Shown: piece by piece, positions 50,401 to 63,319 of the stretch
Layout: each line of letters starts with the position of its first letter
Numbering within the stretch: the stretch's first letter is position 1
DNA from: Spirometra erinaceieuropaei
Taxonomy: Eukaryota > Platyhelminthes > Cestoda > Diphyllobothriidea > Diphyllobothriidae
Assembly (NCBI GenBank): GCA_902702965.1
Contig: CACRXP010001445.1
Span: 1 to 64,000 of the forward strand
DNA length: 64,000 nt
Reading direction: 5' to 3'
The notes under the pieces: generated by a model
Database searches by the model: none
Seen by the model: only the letters and a program-made list of their open reading frames with translations
What the model was told of the DNA's origin: nothing
Position numbers and translations under genes: made by a program

Positions 50401-52800
50401 GCATAAATGTGTTACTGAAGATGTGCGACAGTTTCGTTTTCGAATCCGCTGTTTCCAGCTCTGCCAAGCCCTTACACCTCACAAAAAGCCGCCTTCACTA
50501 AAAGAGCAGGGGACATTTAGAATAATTAATCGAGGTATCTTCGACGGAAATTCGACCCCCCCCCCCAGCACCTGGACACCTACGGGTGAGGTGCGCTGGC
50601 CAAAATGTCAACTTGTAGGCAAATTGACGCATTTGGAGACACAAGAAAGGTAACAGTTTACGAATTCGTTCGTGTTATAAAGGTTTCCGGAAAGTCGTTA
50701 GACAATAAATCAGGAAAGATGCCTAAGATATTGGATGCTTTATGGAATCTCTACTTCACAACAACACCAAACCTATTATCTAGAGGACACTAGGGGATGG
50801 TAACGTGTAAAAAGTAAATATTCCGTTTTATTTACATGCTTAGTCTGGTTAATGCTCATGTTGTCCTGGGTTACCCAATACACACATCACGTCTTAATGT
50901 TCACAATTTCAAAATGTAGAGGACATTTTTGTTCCTACGTTGCTAGCGAATTCCAGGTCAATAGTTATCCACCCTGACTTTGCATCTGACGGCAATTTAA
51001 TGACATCGTAGCGTTGGAGTAGCAAACGGCGCAATGGCGGAGGGTTGGCGGGATGACAACGAAGATAGGACTCTGGGGTCTATTTATTTACCACGTATGT
51101 GCTGGTGTTTATGCCTGTCCCCCGACGCCCGCCTTGCGCCTTCCTCCTTGTCTGGCCGTCCTGATCTTTCCATCTCTGTCAGTCCAGGTTTGCAGGTATG
51201 GTCTATCGCATAGGTTTCCGCTTCCTCGTCCTCGGTGCACTGGCTCTTGACTGAATGTAGGTCGGGTACGAGTATGTATAGGACATTGGTATCATACCGA
51301 TGCTGTAAACCCCATTCACAAACTTCATCAGGATGATGAATAAGAGCTCCGTTCTATCTGAGATGTAATCCCTCTGCCTGCGTCCGCCCAAGCTGATTAA
51401 ACGAACAGTTCTTTATGGGTGTTTGAACAGCTAACCCTCTGCAGTATTATTTCGAACGTGCTGCGGTCTTGGTTTCGTTTCTATAAATTGTAAACTGTCG
51501 GCTGAAACTGAGTAATGGCTTCCTACATAGGAATGCGAGACTATATGAGACTGAAAAGGAAGGAAACACTTCCAGTCACTGAAGGCGATGAGTAAGCTGC
51601 AACAAGCAGTGGTCTAACAAAACTGAATTAAGTTAGACGACGACATAAGGTTACCAGTGATAAATTGTGGGTGACTGTATGAAAATGACAATCGTCTTAG
51701 AACGTCAGGTGGGACAGTACTCATTGGAGTAAGTAGGAGAAGTCAGACTCCGGTAGGATGAGGACGGATCTACCCAGGGCATCCGCCTTTTCGTACTGTC
51801 ATAGGACCACCAGTAGACATGCCTGCGCCAGGCCGGCAGGTCAACGCAGAGTTGGAATGAGGGTGGAAGTAGTGATGGAAACGCCAAAGAGCAGCTGCTA
51901 TTCTCAAGCGACATTTGAACAAAAAGTGGAATACTCGCTAAGGACTATTAGTACCCCTGACACTGATGTGGAAGATTTCACGGAGCCCAGCAGATCGCGA
52001 CTGACTGAACCAAAGAAATAATATCAAGCTACTCAACCAAAATAAGTAGGCACATTATGATGGTGCAACGTGTATACACCGTAATTGGTTCCTAGGCGGC
52101 TCAGTACGTTACCCTCGGAAAGAATCACGACCTAAGCAATGTCTGGCTTTGCAATTCTCTTGACCTCTGTATGAATTTAATAACAGCTTACGCAAAGGAC
52201 AACAAAAATCTTATTTGCTCAGCCATTTTATGGGAAACTGCATCATAGCCAAATCCGTTACTCGCAGGGAACAAAATAAATTAGCCAGAGGATAGTAGGT
52301 CACTTCATGTACTTTGGTCAAATGTTTGACACTTACGGAGCATACCTTATAGTTAATTTCACGTGAAAAGCTTAACTTTCGACCCACTCCAATTTATAAA
52401 ATAAGTCCGTAGATGCAGATATGCTCGACTGAATGATATTCTCAAGGAGACAACGGAGCGACCCCTTCTTTTACAAATATGCCATTCTAACGCGAATTTT
52501 AGAACATCATTTTCGTCTAAATAAAACCTTATGAATAGGAAATGGTTGTTTCTACAGAATGCACGTAAGAAACTGTGGAACACATAAAGTCAGGAAACTG
52601 TGCCCATTGGGAAGGCTTGACGAAATTCCTGTCTCCTCTGCATGTACCAGAGTTTCTGTTTCTTCCGATTTTGGCATAATTTGTCGTGGGTTGTTACCTC
52701 ATTAGGCAATGAAAAAACCGGCAAGTTTACTGCACTGAGAAAGTTTATTTCACCATACCAATACTTGCTTCTTTGGCGGGAATTCTGCATTGTTAGAATC
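44411..52800. other. Long stretch without recognised genes or shared repeats
   Basis: About 8.4 kb, the largest part of the window with no element I can identify. A run of 11 C occurs near 50550. Open frames remain below 95 codons and lack motifs. It may be intronic or intergenic DNA of low repeat content, or hold short exons that cannot be seen without homology search. Confidence 0.4.
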
Positions 52801-52801
52801 G

Positions 52802-53263
52802 TCAAGCAGGTGATGTTGGATGAATAATTAGTTGGGAAACATCTGCGGTTTCAAATACACTTGAATCCCTGAAAAAACAGTCGGTAGTACGGCCAAAGAT
52901 CTCCCTAGTGAAGCGCAATGCACTGACTGTGGGTGTTCGGCCTCCCACAAGTGGTTTTAAATTATCCGCATAATCTACCCTAACGTTTGAAATCACAAGG
53001 TTGTCTGCTAAATTAGTCTTTCCTCGCTCGTCAATGTAGATTTATACAGATTACTGTTAGGCTCATTTTCAGTCGGTGTTTGTAGTGGATTTAAATAATT
53101 TTTTCCAGTAGTATTTGGGATATTCACCCCGTTCAATACACCCTGATAAGAATTTGCTCGTCACATGTGCCTCCGCAAGTCTGATGTTAAACTTGAGGAA
53201 TCCATTGACTTCCTTTAACACTGAGAGGTCTTTGGATTGTCTAAGTTCCGCAAAAATTCCCAT
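52802..53263 (-). pseudogene. Probable Penelope-like element N-terminal region
   Basis: Minus-strand frames read IRLAEAHVTSKFLSGCIERG and EYPKYYWKK (53069-53263). Further down come NVRVDYADNLKPLVGGRTPT and FTREIFGR (52802-52996). The second block aligns with the decayed sequence at 59400-59620 (PLVRGSTSASQYWP). The LAEA...FL..CI...YPKYYWK pattern resembles the region before the RT in PLEs. The motif match is by memory of the family and is only moderate. Confidence 0.4.
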
Positions 53264-53264
53264 G

Positions 53265-54219
53265 TTACACTTGAAAAGTGGAGTTGGCTAATTCTTCGTC
53301 AGACCAATAAAATAACGTGGAGAAGTAAAAAAATGTACAAAATTAACAGTGTTTACAGGTATCTCAAGGGTAATTAAGTCATTACCACTCATCTTCCCCA
53401 CGCCGCCCGCATGACGAGGTCGGCGGGATTTTGTCCTTAGAGCTGGGGGAGAGGGCTAAGCGAGTCTTTATATATTTTCACTCCTTCATGTAATTTTATT
53501 GGCCTGACGAAGAATTACCGAAAACACGTGTTAGCCAACTTGACTTTTAAATAAATTTTTCGAACTTTGCAGTTTCAAAGATCAACGAAGGTCACAGCGA
53601 GATTGCATCCCAGAGGAGGAGCGGAAAGGCTTCAGAATACTCAAGCTGGTAAGACTCTGCAGGGATAGAAGAGTCTTTAACAAGTGGATTAAACTTACTG
53701 CATTATGCGAATATCGCCGACGCCTCCGAATTTGTCAAAATTGTGAATTGGGTTCTAAAAAACGCAACGATAGGCTATTTAATGAGCACTTAGTTGACAC
53801 CTAATAATTGTTTCTCGATCTAGGTGCGCATTTTAAATCTGGCTACATAGCCTCAAGTTTATAGCTTTAAATCAGGAGCCAGAAGTGAACAGACTCTTCT
53901 CAAATAGATTTCACATATCGGTCCGACATTGAGAGATCTAATGGATGACGGCAGTATCTTCCTCGAAGAATAACCCCTGAGCATGTGGCATTGTCCTTGC
54001 CGGCAGTTCCATGCTACGGAGTTTACGCCTCGTAACACTGAGCTCTGCTTTGCACTATGAACTTGTTCGAATTTGGATGTGCACGGTCCCCACCACCGTG
54101 CTGCTTAAATAACTCGACATAATTTAACAGAGTATTTTTATGATCTTTCCATTCGAACAGTATGCAAGTCGTTGACATGTTCGCCGATGAGTGCTGTGTG
54201 TCCACTGTCGTCAACGCCC
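53265..54219. other. No recognised gene; possible small exon
   Basis: 53572-53648 is bounded by TTTGCAG and GTAAGA and is open in one frame (SKINEGHSEIASQRRSGKA). This is typical of a disordered-protein exon but cannot be proven. The rest shows nothing. Confidence 0.25.
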
Positions 54220-54291
54220 NNNNNNNNNNNNNNNNNNNNNNNNNNNNNNNNNNNNNNNNNNNNNNNNNNNNNNNNNNNNNNNNNNNNNNNN
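54220..54291. other. Assembly gap (72 N)
   Basis: Run of unknown bases. Frames that cross it are meaningless. Confidence 0.99.
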
Positions 54292-55095
54292 GCCAGACGC
54301 AGTAACGCATACTGCTCCTGTGTACGTCCTGCCTACCGCCTAAGGCAGTCATTATAGTCCTCAGTTGGTTTGCCGGACCTCATGAACTCTGCAAAATCCA
54401 CGCGTACGGGGTTTCGTACAGGAGAATGACTCGATTCTCACACACTTGACAGCACGGACCCATTGTTGCCTGAACCCCTTTCCGAGGAAGGGCGACGCCA
54501 TGTTTGATACCTCAACGCTAATCCATCTACTGAAATAGAGGTGAGGTGAACTGGTTTCCATTGCCAAAATTCCGTAAGTCAAAGACAACTCCTTAGTCCT
54601 TCTCTCCGTGTTTCCCACCGTAATTACTGGACGTCAAGAACCTCCAATCATTTTCACCATACACTAACCCCAAGGAGGAACATCTTGTTGTAAAGAGGAC
54701 CTGCACAGCTCATGTAAACTCACCTTCAGAGCTCCATGGATTCCAATCACGCGGCCAGTGCTGTTTTCAGAGGTTCACAGCAAACCACAAGCACGGGTCA
54801 CAATTACGAAAAAGGGTTTGGAGGTTTTCGTCAATTTTAAACTTTGGTTAGCCGCTAAGTGCAGCTTTCTTGTGCTTTATAGCTTAATTCCGATAGACTT
54901 GAACAACCAGCAAAGTTTCCCGGTTCATAGTTGGGCCGGTAGCTGTGTGCAAGGCCAAAAAAGTTTGTGTTATGCTAAATGACAAAAAGCAAAAGCTACT
55001 AGATGTTGCTACTCTTGTTATGAACTTCTGAGATAGTTGTCGGTTATTTTCGACTGAGCTCCATTTCTTAAATTTCGTGGGGCTATTTCTGTTTA
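54292..55095. other. No recognisable feature
   Basis: A minus-strand frame of 85 codons at 54361-54618 has no motif. No repeat seen. Confidence 0.4.
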
Positions 55096-55305
<210 letters not shown>

Positions 55306-57590
55306 GGTAAACGGTGTCTCAATTTATGACGCCACTGGAATACATATAGGACACTGTCGAATTTGTTTTTGAGCAACCCGCAGTTCACTATGACTTCATA
55401 CTGTTGCTCACTTGAACAACCATTGAACATGTGTGGTATGTCTGTCCGACCGTTGGTTCCAAGGATGTTCACCGTGTTTCCCATGGTACGGTGCGCGTAG
55501 GAACTGCGAACTGTGCATTTTATTGATATTGGACTTGCACTAAACCTACCGCACATTACCTAGCTCACCCACCTAAACCCCGTGCTATGACGAGGTGAAA
55601 GAGACCGGGGATGGTATTGTGCGTAAGTACCTGTCGCGGTATGGGCCGGCACATAGGCGTGCCACCATGTCCCCCATATGTAGTACTTTTATAGGTAAGT
55701 ATCCTTAATAACGTCTGCCGTGCTCTGATCTGGTTTGCTTGTTGATCCAGCGCAACTATCGCGTGACCCCTTGTCGGAGAACATATGTGACATAGAAATC
55801 TTCGCGTTCTCGAAATAACCCATACAGCCCTTTCCGTCTTTGTATGTTTTCAAGATCTAACGTGTGCATAAAGTCACTTTCTCCTTGTCACTACATTTTC
55901 CGCGACAGTCAGATTAGTGCCTTTTTACACGACGGTGGATCGGTTAAAGACGTCAGCCATGACGTAAATTACCCAAATAATTTCACTTCCAGTTACTTGC
56001 GTCAGAACTACGGCTCCTGCGTTTCACTGCATTATACTGAAAAAACTGTGTTCACTCGCATAAACACTTGACCGGTTAAACCAATCTGAAACAGTGCGTC
56101 TCTGAAATGATCACGTGCATCGCAAATCTTCTCGTCGTGTTGAGGATTCGAACTATTTATCGGGCTGTGTGTATGTGTTAAGGTGAAACCTCCAGGCATG
56201 GGTCTGTGTACCCGTCCGGCTGCCCGCCAAACGTAAGCGGGACGATACTATGTTCGGCTGAACAAACCTCTGACTTCCGCTGAGATCTTATCTCGTGTGC
56301 AAATTATTGCGACTCATAAGACCTCAGTGAAAGACTACAGTTGTGTTGGTATCAATTATCCATCGCACGTGTGTCCGTGCATTAAGATGATACAGTATGA
56401 ATGCGGGAATGAGGGCACGCCGACTAACTGTTATTCGAAGTAAGAAATCTACAAAAGGATGGCAGGGGTCGCAAAAGAACCAGCCATCTGCCAGGTCGAA
56501 CTGGGTCGAGTTATGATATCAGAGAACGTATCTACACAGATCCGGGTACGTGACCCATCTTGTGAAACTTGATGACAGGCACCGATATGAGAATTCTCAG
56601 ACACCTTGGCCATTGCACATTTCGTTAGCTCGCCCAGCCCATCTAGATAAATAACCGTTTCCCGCGCAGAGAGTGTGTCTAAGCAATTTTATTGGGCAAA
56701 ATGCTTATAAATTTGGGTGAAAATCAGCAGTACGATATATTTGGGCCATTTTCTGTGCTAATACCTGTACTAGACTTCGGTTGCGCATCTGCACGTGTTT
56801 TTCTTTGAGAGGAGAGTAGTCTACTCACGACAGTTTTACTAAACAAAGTATGCCGCATGCAGGTTTTTTGAGAACGAAGTGTTTTCTTGATTTTTAAGAA
56901 TCAGATTCGTAAATCTGTGTGACTTTGCGCCCTAAAGTGCGGTGATGACGCATACAGGAAATCCCTTGATTTAATGGGTCGAAATCGTTTTACCATTTTT
57001 AAAATGCTGTGCACTGACATCACAATGACTATCAACGAATAGTCCTTCTCAGTTTTGAACATATTAAACATTAATATTCATGTGGTCTAATTAGGTCGCC
57101 TAGTATACCTTTGTTTCAGACGTATTATGCCATCACTCAGCTACGCACAAAACGGACCAATACCGATTGCGACAGAGAAGGACAAACGGCGAGTACCAAG
57201 GAATGTGGATTGATGTAATACTCATGACCAATCTCATAAGCCCTGTCTCTGGGCCATCTGTGCTGTGTGAGCTTCTCTGGGTCTCTGAGCCCAGATGGTG
57301 GTCAGGATTGTAGCTGGCTAAATGAGAACAGGAGAAACCTGAAAGTGTCCCATATCAACCTGCCCCCCTCTTTGTCCACAAACCCCTCTCCTTCAGTATG
57401 CGTTGACTCTTGAGAATCACTGAATGAGACTTTTCAACATATTTTAAATCAGAGGATGCCTTGCATGCGAGGCTACAAATCTGATCATTAATTAAAAAGC
57501 ACTTCACAGTACTCGTTAAATAGATTTTGAGTAAACAACTTTCACACCGCCTCAGTATAAATTTATATGATCACTTAATTAGCCTGAAAA
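55306..57590. other. No recognisable feature
   Basis: About 2.3 kb with nothing recognised. Short frames only. Confidence 0.4.
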
Positions 57591-57599
57591 AAGGCATCT

Positions 57600-58196
57600 C
57601 ATGGAGGAGACACGATCGCTGGTACAAGAGCTTTATTCACCTGACCCTTCGGATTCCTGCTCGAACTCACCATCATAGACAATGTCAGATAAGGGTGGTT
57701 CATGCACAAGGGGCTGCAGTATTTATAGGATACAGTCGCCAAGCTACCGCATACCTATGACAATCCATGCTCTCCCCCCCTCCTCATCAGGGATCGTTGC
57801 AATTGGTGTGATGACTGTTTGATGGCCAACATGTGCGTCGTTAATCGCTGCAATTTCATCACGGATGTTGGATGTTAATGTGGTGGATGCTCGACCATCT
57901 GACCCAGCGACTCTAGCGTTCAGACCAGTGTTCACCTGTGCGCACTCCGCATGGCTGATTACTCCGCCTCGACAAAGCCTCGGCACCGAGTATAGAAGAG
58001 GAGGGGCGTTGCACTTGTTAATGAACTGGAGGCCAGTGAAGCATGACTTAAGCAACTTACGGTTCACGCGGTTGTCCCCTTTAGCGAGAATTTCGGCCTC
58101 GTCGAATTTGAATGTGTGGCCGGATCTCGTCGAATGAACCGCAGATTTTGAGCTGGCGTCATTTCTCCACACTGCTGCAGCGTGCTTGGCCATTCG
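57600..58196 (-). pseudogene. PLE family A, left half of an inverted dimer
   Basis: The minus-strand frame 57744-58193 runs AKHAAAV, HSTRSGHTFKFDEAEILAKG, LLKSCFTGLQFINKCN and DEIAAINDAHVGHQTVITPI, the nuclease second half and C-terminal tail. LTR sequence with a worn hammerhead (CUAUGAUGG and GAAGG in place of CUGAUGA and GAAA) occupies 57600-57690. The junction to the right half is at about 58196. Confidence 0.85.
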
Positions 58197-58690
58197 GCAA
58201 GAAACGTCTGGAGTCGTTTATCGGATTTGCTACAGTTGCAGACAGACCAACTACGTCGAAGAAACCTGAAGACTGCTCTGGATGCGAATGGCCGAACACG
58301 GGACAGTGCACAGATAAACACTGGTCCCAACTCCAGAGTTGCTGGCTCTGATGACCGAGCATCCACAACATCAACATCCAACATCCGTGATGAAATTGCA
58401 GCGATTAATGACGCAAATTTTGGCCATCAAACAGTCATCACACCAATTGCAACCATCGCTGATGAAGGACGGAGCCGTGGATTTTCATAGGTATGCGGTA
58501 GCTTGGCGACTGCATCTTATAAATACCGTAGCCCCTAGTGCATGGACCACCCATGTCCGCTATTGTCTCTGATGATGGGTTCGAACAGGAATCCGAAATG
58601 TCAGGCTAATAAAGCCTTTGTCCCAGCGATCGTGTCTCGTTCTTCAAGACTACTTCCTGGGACTCGTCTCTTCGCTTCTATTGGCAATTA
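58197..58690 (+). pseudogene. PLE family A, right half of an inverted dimer
   Basis: It opens with QETSGVVYRICYSCRQTNYV, the start of the GIY-YIG domain, then jumps (about 300 bases missing) to the tail NTGPNSRVAGSDDRAST and DEIAAINDANFGHQTVITPI. 3' UTR, hammerhead and a full LTR end (CGATCGTGTCTCGTTCTTCA, CTTCCTGGGACTCG) follow. Right and left tails are closely similar, so the two halves probably come from one subfamily. Confidence 0.85.
58564..58607 (+). ncRNA. Hammerhead ribozyme motif of the right half
   Basis: UGUCU, CUGAUGA (58569-58575), stem II GGGUUC/GAAUCC with one G-U and loop GAACAG, GAAA, UGUC, AGGCU. The core is intact. Stem III would be AUGU, weaker as a dimer palindrome than ACGU. 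Confidence 0.65.
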
Positions 58691-58944
58691 TTAACTGGGC
58701 GTCAAATCCACTACAGTAGTACGCTACATTGCCCAAGAGCCCTCTAGAGAAAATGTGATTCCCAGGTGGCTTGTCGAGGCAAAAAAATGCTTCCACTGGG
58801 AGAGGCTTATTTGAGGTTCAGTGTTTCGGTTAGTGTTTTAGTCTACCCATATTCAGAGACCGGCGAGTCTTGTACACCACTGTTATGTTATGGTGGAATT
58901 TTCTTAACGCGCAGGCCGGTAATGCTGACTGTGGGGTTGAATCC
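58691..58944. other. No recognisable feature
   Basis: Short non-coding stretch between PLE pieces. Confidence 0.4.
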
Positions 58945-59640
58945 AACCTCCGTTTCACCGTGGCCCCTGTCGCCCCCCGTCTGCAATGACTGCGGCGATA
59001 ATTAGTTGCCCCGATCTTCGTACGCCGTCACTGTCCTGAGAAGTCGGTGGACGTCCAGGCTTTAACACCTCTTTTGATGTGTCATCACCCCCTCGTCCCA
59101 CAGTCTCAGTGTCCTCAAAGTTAAATGTGTGTCTTGTCTGCGCAGCATGGGTTGTCACCTCCGACTCTGACACGAACCTTTGCGCGGACAACCGTTACGC
59201 ATGCATTCAAGTTTTCAACCGCCGGCCGGTTTCTCCAACGTATTTTCACACCCCTTGGCTGCATTGAAGTGGGTAGATGACGGTCGACTTCACCTGCTTA
59301 TGGATTGGTTCTTTTAGCCGCATCACTTGCCGGCGGATTGTTGAGTCTGGCCTATGAGCAAATCCTATTTGGTTATCTTACATCACATCGTAAAAATCAT
59401 CAAACAGGGGATTTTAGCTGACTTCCCAGTTAGGAAAGCATTCAATTTAGCGCACATTAGAACCCCTGGAAGAAACAGCAAGGATTTAGCACGGCCAATA
59501 CTGCGACGCACTGGTTGAGCCTCTCACAAGTGGGTTGCGATTACCGCCCAACTTATCCCGAGGTTTGAAGTCCATCGATTCTCTCCAAGTAGCGTGACTA
59601 GTCAAGTAGGGTTTTCTCCAATCGGCATATTCAGCATCCC
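58945..59640 (-). pseudogene. Penelope-like element, third lineage, many stops
   Basis: Minus strand, from 59350 down: HRPDSTIRRQVMRLKEPIHK, VIYPLQC, then KYVGETGRRLKT (second GIY-YIG motif intact) with stops on both sides. After this come ESEVTTHAAQTRHTFNFEDT and ETVGRG. Above it, 59400-59620 contains PLVRGSTSASQYWP, which aligns with the piece at 52.8-53.0 kb. The order is right for a PLE with its RT deleted. Heavily mutated and old. Confidence 0.7.
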
Positions 59641-60025
59641 GCAGATGACTCCCAGTCTCATTTGCTGTTGGTGTGTGTAACGGATGTGGATGATTTTAGC
59701 CGAGTTTCCAATTGCGGGGAATTCGACAGACGTCGGTGTGATTCGACAGAATCGGCCGGACTTCAGTATAGCAAAACGGTCTCTTCAGTCCATGTCAACT
59801 GCAGGTTCGTTAGTCTTTCGGTTTCAAAAATGAGAAGATAAGCTGTTCTATGAGTTCTGAGTCCACTTTGAATGCCCAGTGTGAACTTGGTTTTCTAGCA
59901 CCATGGTTGTTCAGGAAAGACAGAGTCAGCAAGTAACGACAGTATGTTTATTGAAAACCCTCCAACGGATGCTCTAGAATCCGGGGTTTATGTCTCATAG
60001 CTCTGCCTTTCGTTGAAACATCTAC
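59641..60025. other. No recognisable feature
   Basis: Nothing recognised. Confidence 0.4.
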
Positions 60026-60029
60026 GATA

Positions 60030-60300
60030 CGGCAGTTCGACCAACGTACCTGACGATTTCCACCGTGTGCTCCACAGCAAGGTGAAGCAAGCGCGGTGAC
60101 TTACGTTCGATTAAGTTTAAAATGAGTGCAGACTTGCGCAGCATCTACCACACACTCTCCTCCTCCACCACCCGGACCCGGTGTCAAGACAGAGTCAAGA
60201 TGACCAGAGACGAGAGAGGTCGCAAGTGGATGGCGCGGCCAAGCCCGCAACTTGGCGCCCCACTCCGCACTCCCCAAGATTTCGCAAACCAAAGAATACT
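60030..60300 (+). repeat. Interspersed repeat R2, copy 3
   Basis: TTCCACCGTGTGCTCCACAG, GACTTGCGCAGCATCTACCA and GGTGTCAAGACAGAGTCAAG in order, as in the other R2 copies. Preceded by GGCAGTTCGACC, also seen before copy 4. Confidence 0.75.
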
Positions 60301-60769
60301 TTGCATCTAAAAACATGTCGAAGCTCTACTGACTCTTCGAAGTCACAGCGGGTTTTTATTCTGCAGGCGACTTTGTCTACTGCAGACTAAAAAGCGCAAG
60401 TTTTCCGTCAGGACATTCAACTTAACCTTGAAAGGCGATATTTCTAAATTTGACCTTCAAATGCGACGGATGCAACTGGCCAGAAATCACTCTGGATGGG
60501 CCTGTCAGTCAGATGTAGGTGCACTTAACCGCGGGGCTACTGGATCACGGAATGTAAAGTCAACAGAAGTCTTACCAGTCTTAGATGGGTTATGCTCGGG
60601 ATGTCGACCAGTTTTAAGACATTTGCTTTTATGGAAATGACTCGTTAGGATGCATTAAGGGATTCGGGAAAATGGTTATAGTTCAAGTTTATGGTGCTTT
60701 GCCTCCCCGCGAAAACTGCTGTTAGCCACAACACTAACGCCAAGCATGGCCATGTCTGCAACGTGAAAC
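60301..60769. other. No recognisable feature
   Basis: Nothing recognised. Confidence 0.4.
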
Positions 60770-60960
60770 CCTTGCCCTTAACCCGTTAGCAATTTAAGGA
60801 AAACTCCAACGTAACCCTAACCCTAGCCGAAGTTTTTAAACCGCAACCATAACCTCAACCCCAAATCCAAATCGTAATTCAAGTCTGACATTCCTAGTCC
60901 TAAGGATAACCCTACTTCTAACACTAACCTCGGCACTAACTCTAAGCTTGAGCCCGATAC
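60770..60960 (-). repeat. Degenerate telomere-like tract, C-rich on + strand
   Basis: GTAACCCTAACCCTAGCC at its core with looser CCTAA, CCTCAACCCC and CACTAACC units around it. Similar to 20424-20615. Confidence 0.6.
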
Positions 60961-61960
60961 GGGCAATTTTGACATCATTGGAGTTGAAAATCCGCTCCTT
61001 AAATTTTCCTTTTTGTGATCTTATGTCGGGCAAACCGTTGTGAGACACACCTATTTAAATAAGATAAGAATGTAGACTTTTTGACAGCCAGCTAGGGGCT
61101 TACATACCCTACTCTCGCCGGTTACGAACGTAGGACTTACACAGAAGCAGAGCCAGGCATTTGAGGAAACGGTCGGAAATATGCGACCAATGTATGCCTC
61201 GGTCAATGCATTCGGCTTCACTGCCAGTCTTCTTCATGTAGTCATAACCCTGAATCACAATGAGAGTAGGACGAGGCTTGCGTGATGGATGTTACGTACA
61301 TCACACCCGTAGTGAATTTAAAATTCATCACCCGTGACCAGCGAGCCTTCGACAAAACATTGACAACGAAGCCTTTGTCAGTAAATGTGTCTATTCCGAC
61401 CATGCAGTCTTCCCTTTCTTATCTCCCCTGACTTGGCTAGATGCGAGTGATGGTAATTGAATCGTACGGTTAATTATTAAGTCAATTTCAGGCTTAGGTT
61501 TCGTTTGTACAAAATATAGGCGGACACAAGCACACCAGATCAAGCTCTTGGTCATACCCACAACTGTCGTCATGCCCGATAAACTTATTTAATGCTTAAA
61601 TATTTACCTAGTTGCCGAATTTCATTCGTGCTCTTGACGGGTGGTTCGATCAAAGGCTACCCAACGAATTCGCTTGACTACTGTATGCAGACTAGTTGCG
61701 GCATATAGGTGGAGTCAGATGTCCACAAATCGCTCCGCAAATAAAATTCGCTTGTCTGTGTGTCGAACATCATCGAAATCATTCGAAACTTCGCTGATGT
61801 TGGTACCTTCCTTCTTCCAAGGGCTCAGAAGCGCGAATGATGTGCATTTATAGTCCGCGCAGAAGAGACGCGAGGCCTGAACGTTTAACACATACATGCA
61901 GTCAGGTAAGACATCTTCTGGACCCGACATACATTCGCCTCATCTGCCTCCACTGTCCGC
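60961..61960. other. No recognisable feature
   Basis: Nothing recognised. Confidence 0.4.
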
Positions 61961-61964
61961 AGTA

Positions 61965-62240
61965 TGACAGTTCGACCGCCGTTTCCGACGATGTCCACCG
62001 TGTGCTCCACAGCGTGGCGAGGCAGGAATAGTTACTTGTGCGTGAATTAGTTTATTGTGATAGTGGACTTGCACAGCACCTACCACACTCTCTTCTCCTC
62101 CCCCACGTGGACCCGATGTCAAGACAGAGTCAAGGAAACCGGCGGTGAGGGAGGGCGCAGGTGGATGACACGGTGGGGCCCGCACTTTGGCGTTTCATTC
62201 CACACCCTCTGGTCCACACAGCAAATAACCTACTGCATTC
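61965..62240 (+). repeat. Interspersed repeat R2, copy 4
   Basis: GTCCACCGTGTGCTCCACAG, GTGGACTTGCACAGCACCTA, GATGTCAAGACAGAGTCAAG, TGGGGCCCGCACTTTGGCGT and CACACCCTCTGGTCCACA. The best match to copy 1 over the 3' part. Confidence 0.75.
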
Positions 62241-62712
62241 CGCGTTGGTCATTCCTCATTCCTCAGAAATGCTAGGCACGTTTATCTCGCGCTGGACTGC
62301 CTAACCCCATTTTGAGCTCATACGGATAGACCTGCATTTTAATTCACTTATTCTGAAAGCCATTCACTTGCTGTCGCAATGCTACTGGTGAAAACGACAA
62401 AACTACCCCTGCGTTCAGTAATTGAGGTCCTCCCTGTCCTTCTCTGATCCTCACCCACACTCGTAATAATTATTTACACGCCTATGTCCTCCTGATTATG
62501 TGAGCATTTACCTTAGGCTGATAAACTAACCATCACAGATCAACTTCTGGGGAGGGGTGCATTTAGTTGTATTAATGAACACTCCACTTCAACATTTCGC
62601 ATTATGAACGCGTGCTTTTAGGCGGATGTATTTTAATAAATAAGGGAAAAGGTTTACATTTTGAATTTTCGAAACAAAAGACAGTATTGGTAGAGGTAGC
62701 ACGCGAGGACAT
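62241..62712. other. No recognisable feature
   Basis: Probably 3' flank or UTR of the minus-strand exon that follows. Confidence 0.4.
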
Positions 62713-63024
62713 TCACATTAATCCAGCCAGATCCTGCAGTCCTTCGCGGTAGCGGGGATCCTTGGCGCGTCGACTGCGTAGGGGAACGTACTGCACTCGT
62801 CTCGGCGCGGGTTCATAGGATCTGCGCTCATAACTGGGCTGGTTCTGCAGTCTTGGGGGATTGGCTGGTCTGGGTGGACGATACTGCGACACTCGGCTGC
62901 TTTGACTCTGACCCTTATATCCCGGATAAGAGGCCGGACCGCCCCAGATGACTGTGTGACTGGATCGCTGTGCCGATGTCCGCTGCCACCCTGAAGCAAA
63001 TTTGTCTGTTTTATCCTCCTGCGT
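62713..63024 (-). CDS. Candidate terminal exon, Arg/Pro/Ser-rich protein
   Basis: About 100 codons ending at TGA (62713-62715). The peptide is low in complexity and basic: FASGWQRTSAQRSS, GGPASYPGYKGQSQSS, QYRPPRPANPPRLQNQ, SYERRSYEPAPRRVQY, then KDPRYREGLQDLAGLM. The open reading reaches a possible acceptor TGTGACGCAG just above GAGGAT, so the frame likely begins by splicing and not at an ATG. Such basic, disordered tails are common in RNA-binding proteins, but I name no family. The polypyrimidine tract is poor because an (AT)n run precedes it. Confidence 0.4.
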   Translation of the reverse strand, partial: TQEDKTDKFASGWQRTSAQRSSHTVIWGGPASYPGYKGQSQSSRVSQYRPPRPANPPRLQNQPSYERRSYEPAPRRVQYVPLRSRRAKDPRYREGLQDLAGLM

Positions 63025-63037
63025 CACAGGCGTAATA

Positions 63038-63053
63038 CATATATATATATATA
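63038..63053. repeat. (AT)n microsatellite
   Basis: Eight AT dinucleotides. Lies just upstream (minus strand) of the candidate acceptor at 63024. Confidence 0.9.
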
Positions 63054-63319
63054 TTGACCAGCAAATTATTTAGTGATACTTGCACATCTACCTTAATCAC
63101 ACCATTTCGCCTTCATCATTATTTTGTGTTTCGTATATGTCTACGTAAATCGTGCCAGTTTACGCCAGGTAAATGCATGGCACAGACTACAATAAGCTGC
63201 ATATTCACCACTTTTGAGGAGAGCAAACTGCCTTTTCGTGGGGCTCGATGCACCGACCTGCGAGAAACTTACACGAATAATAAGTGTGTGCGTAGAAACG
63301 CGGGATCCAGTAGGTCAAC

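Noticed and set aside
53498..53534. Hammerhead-like CUGACGA...GAAAACACGUGU
   Set aside because: Stem II cannot form more than about two pairs, and no PLE sequence lies next to it.
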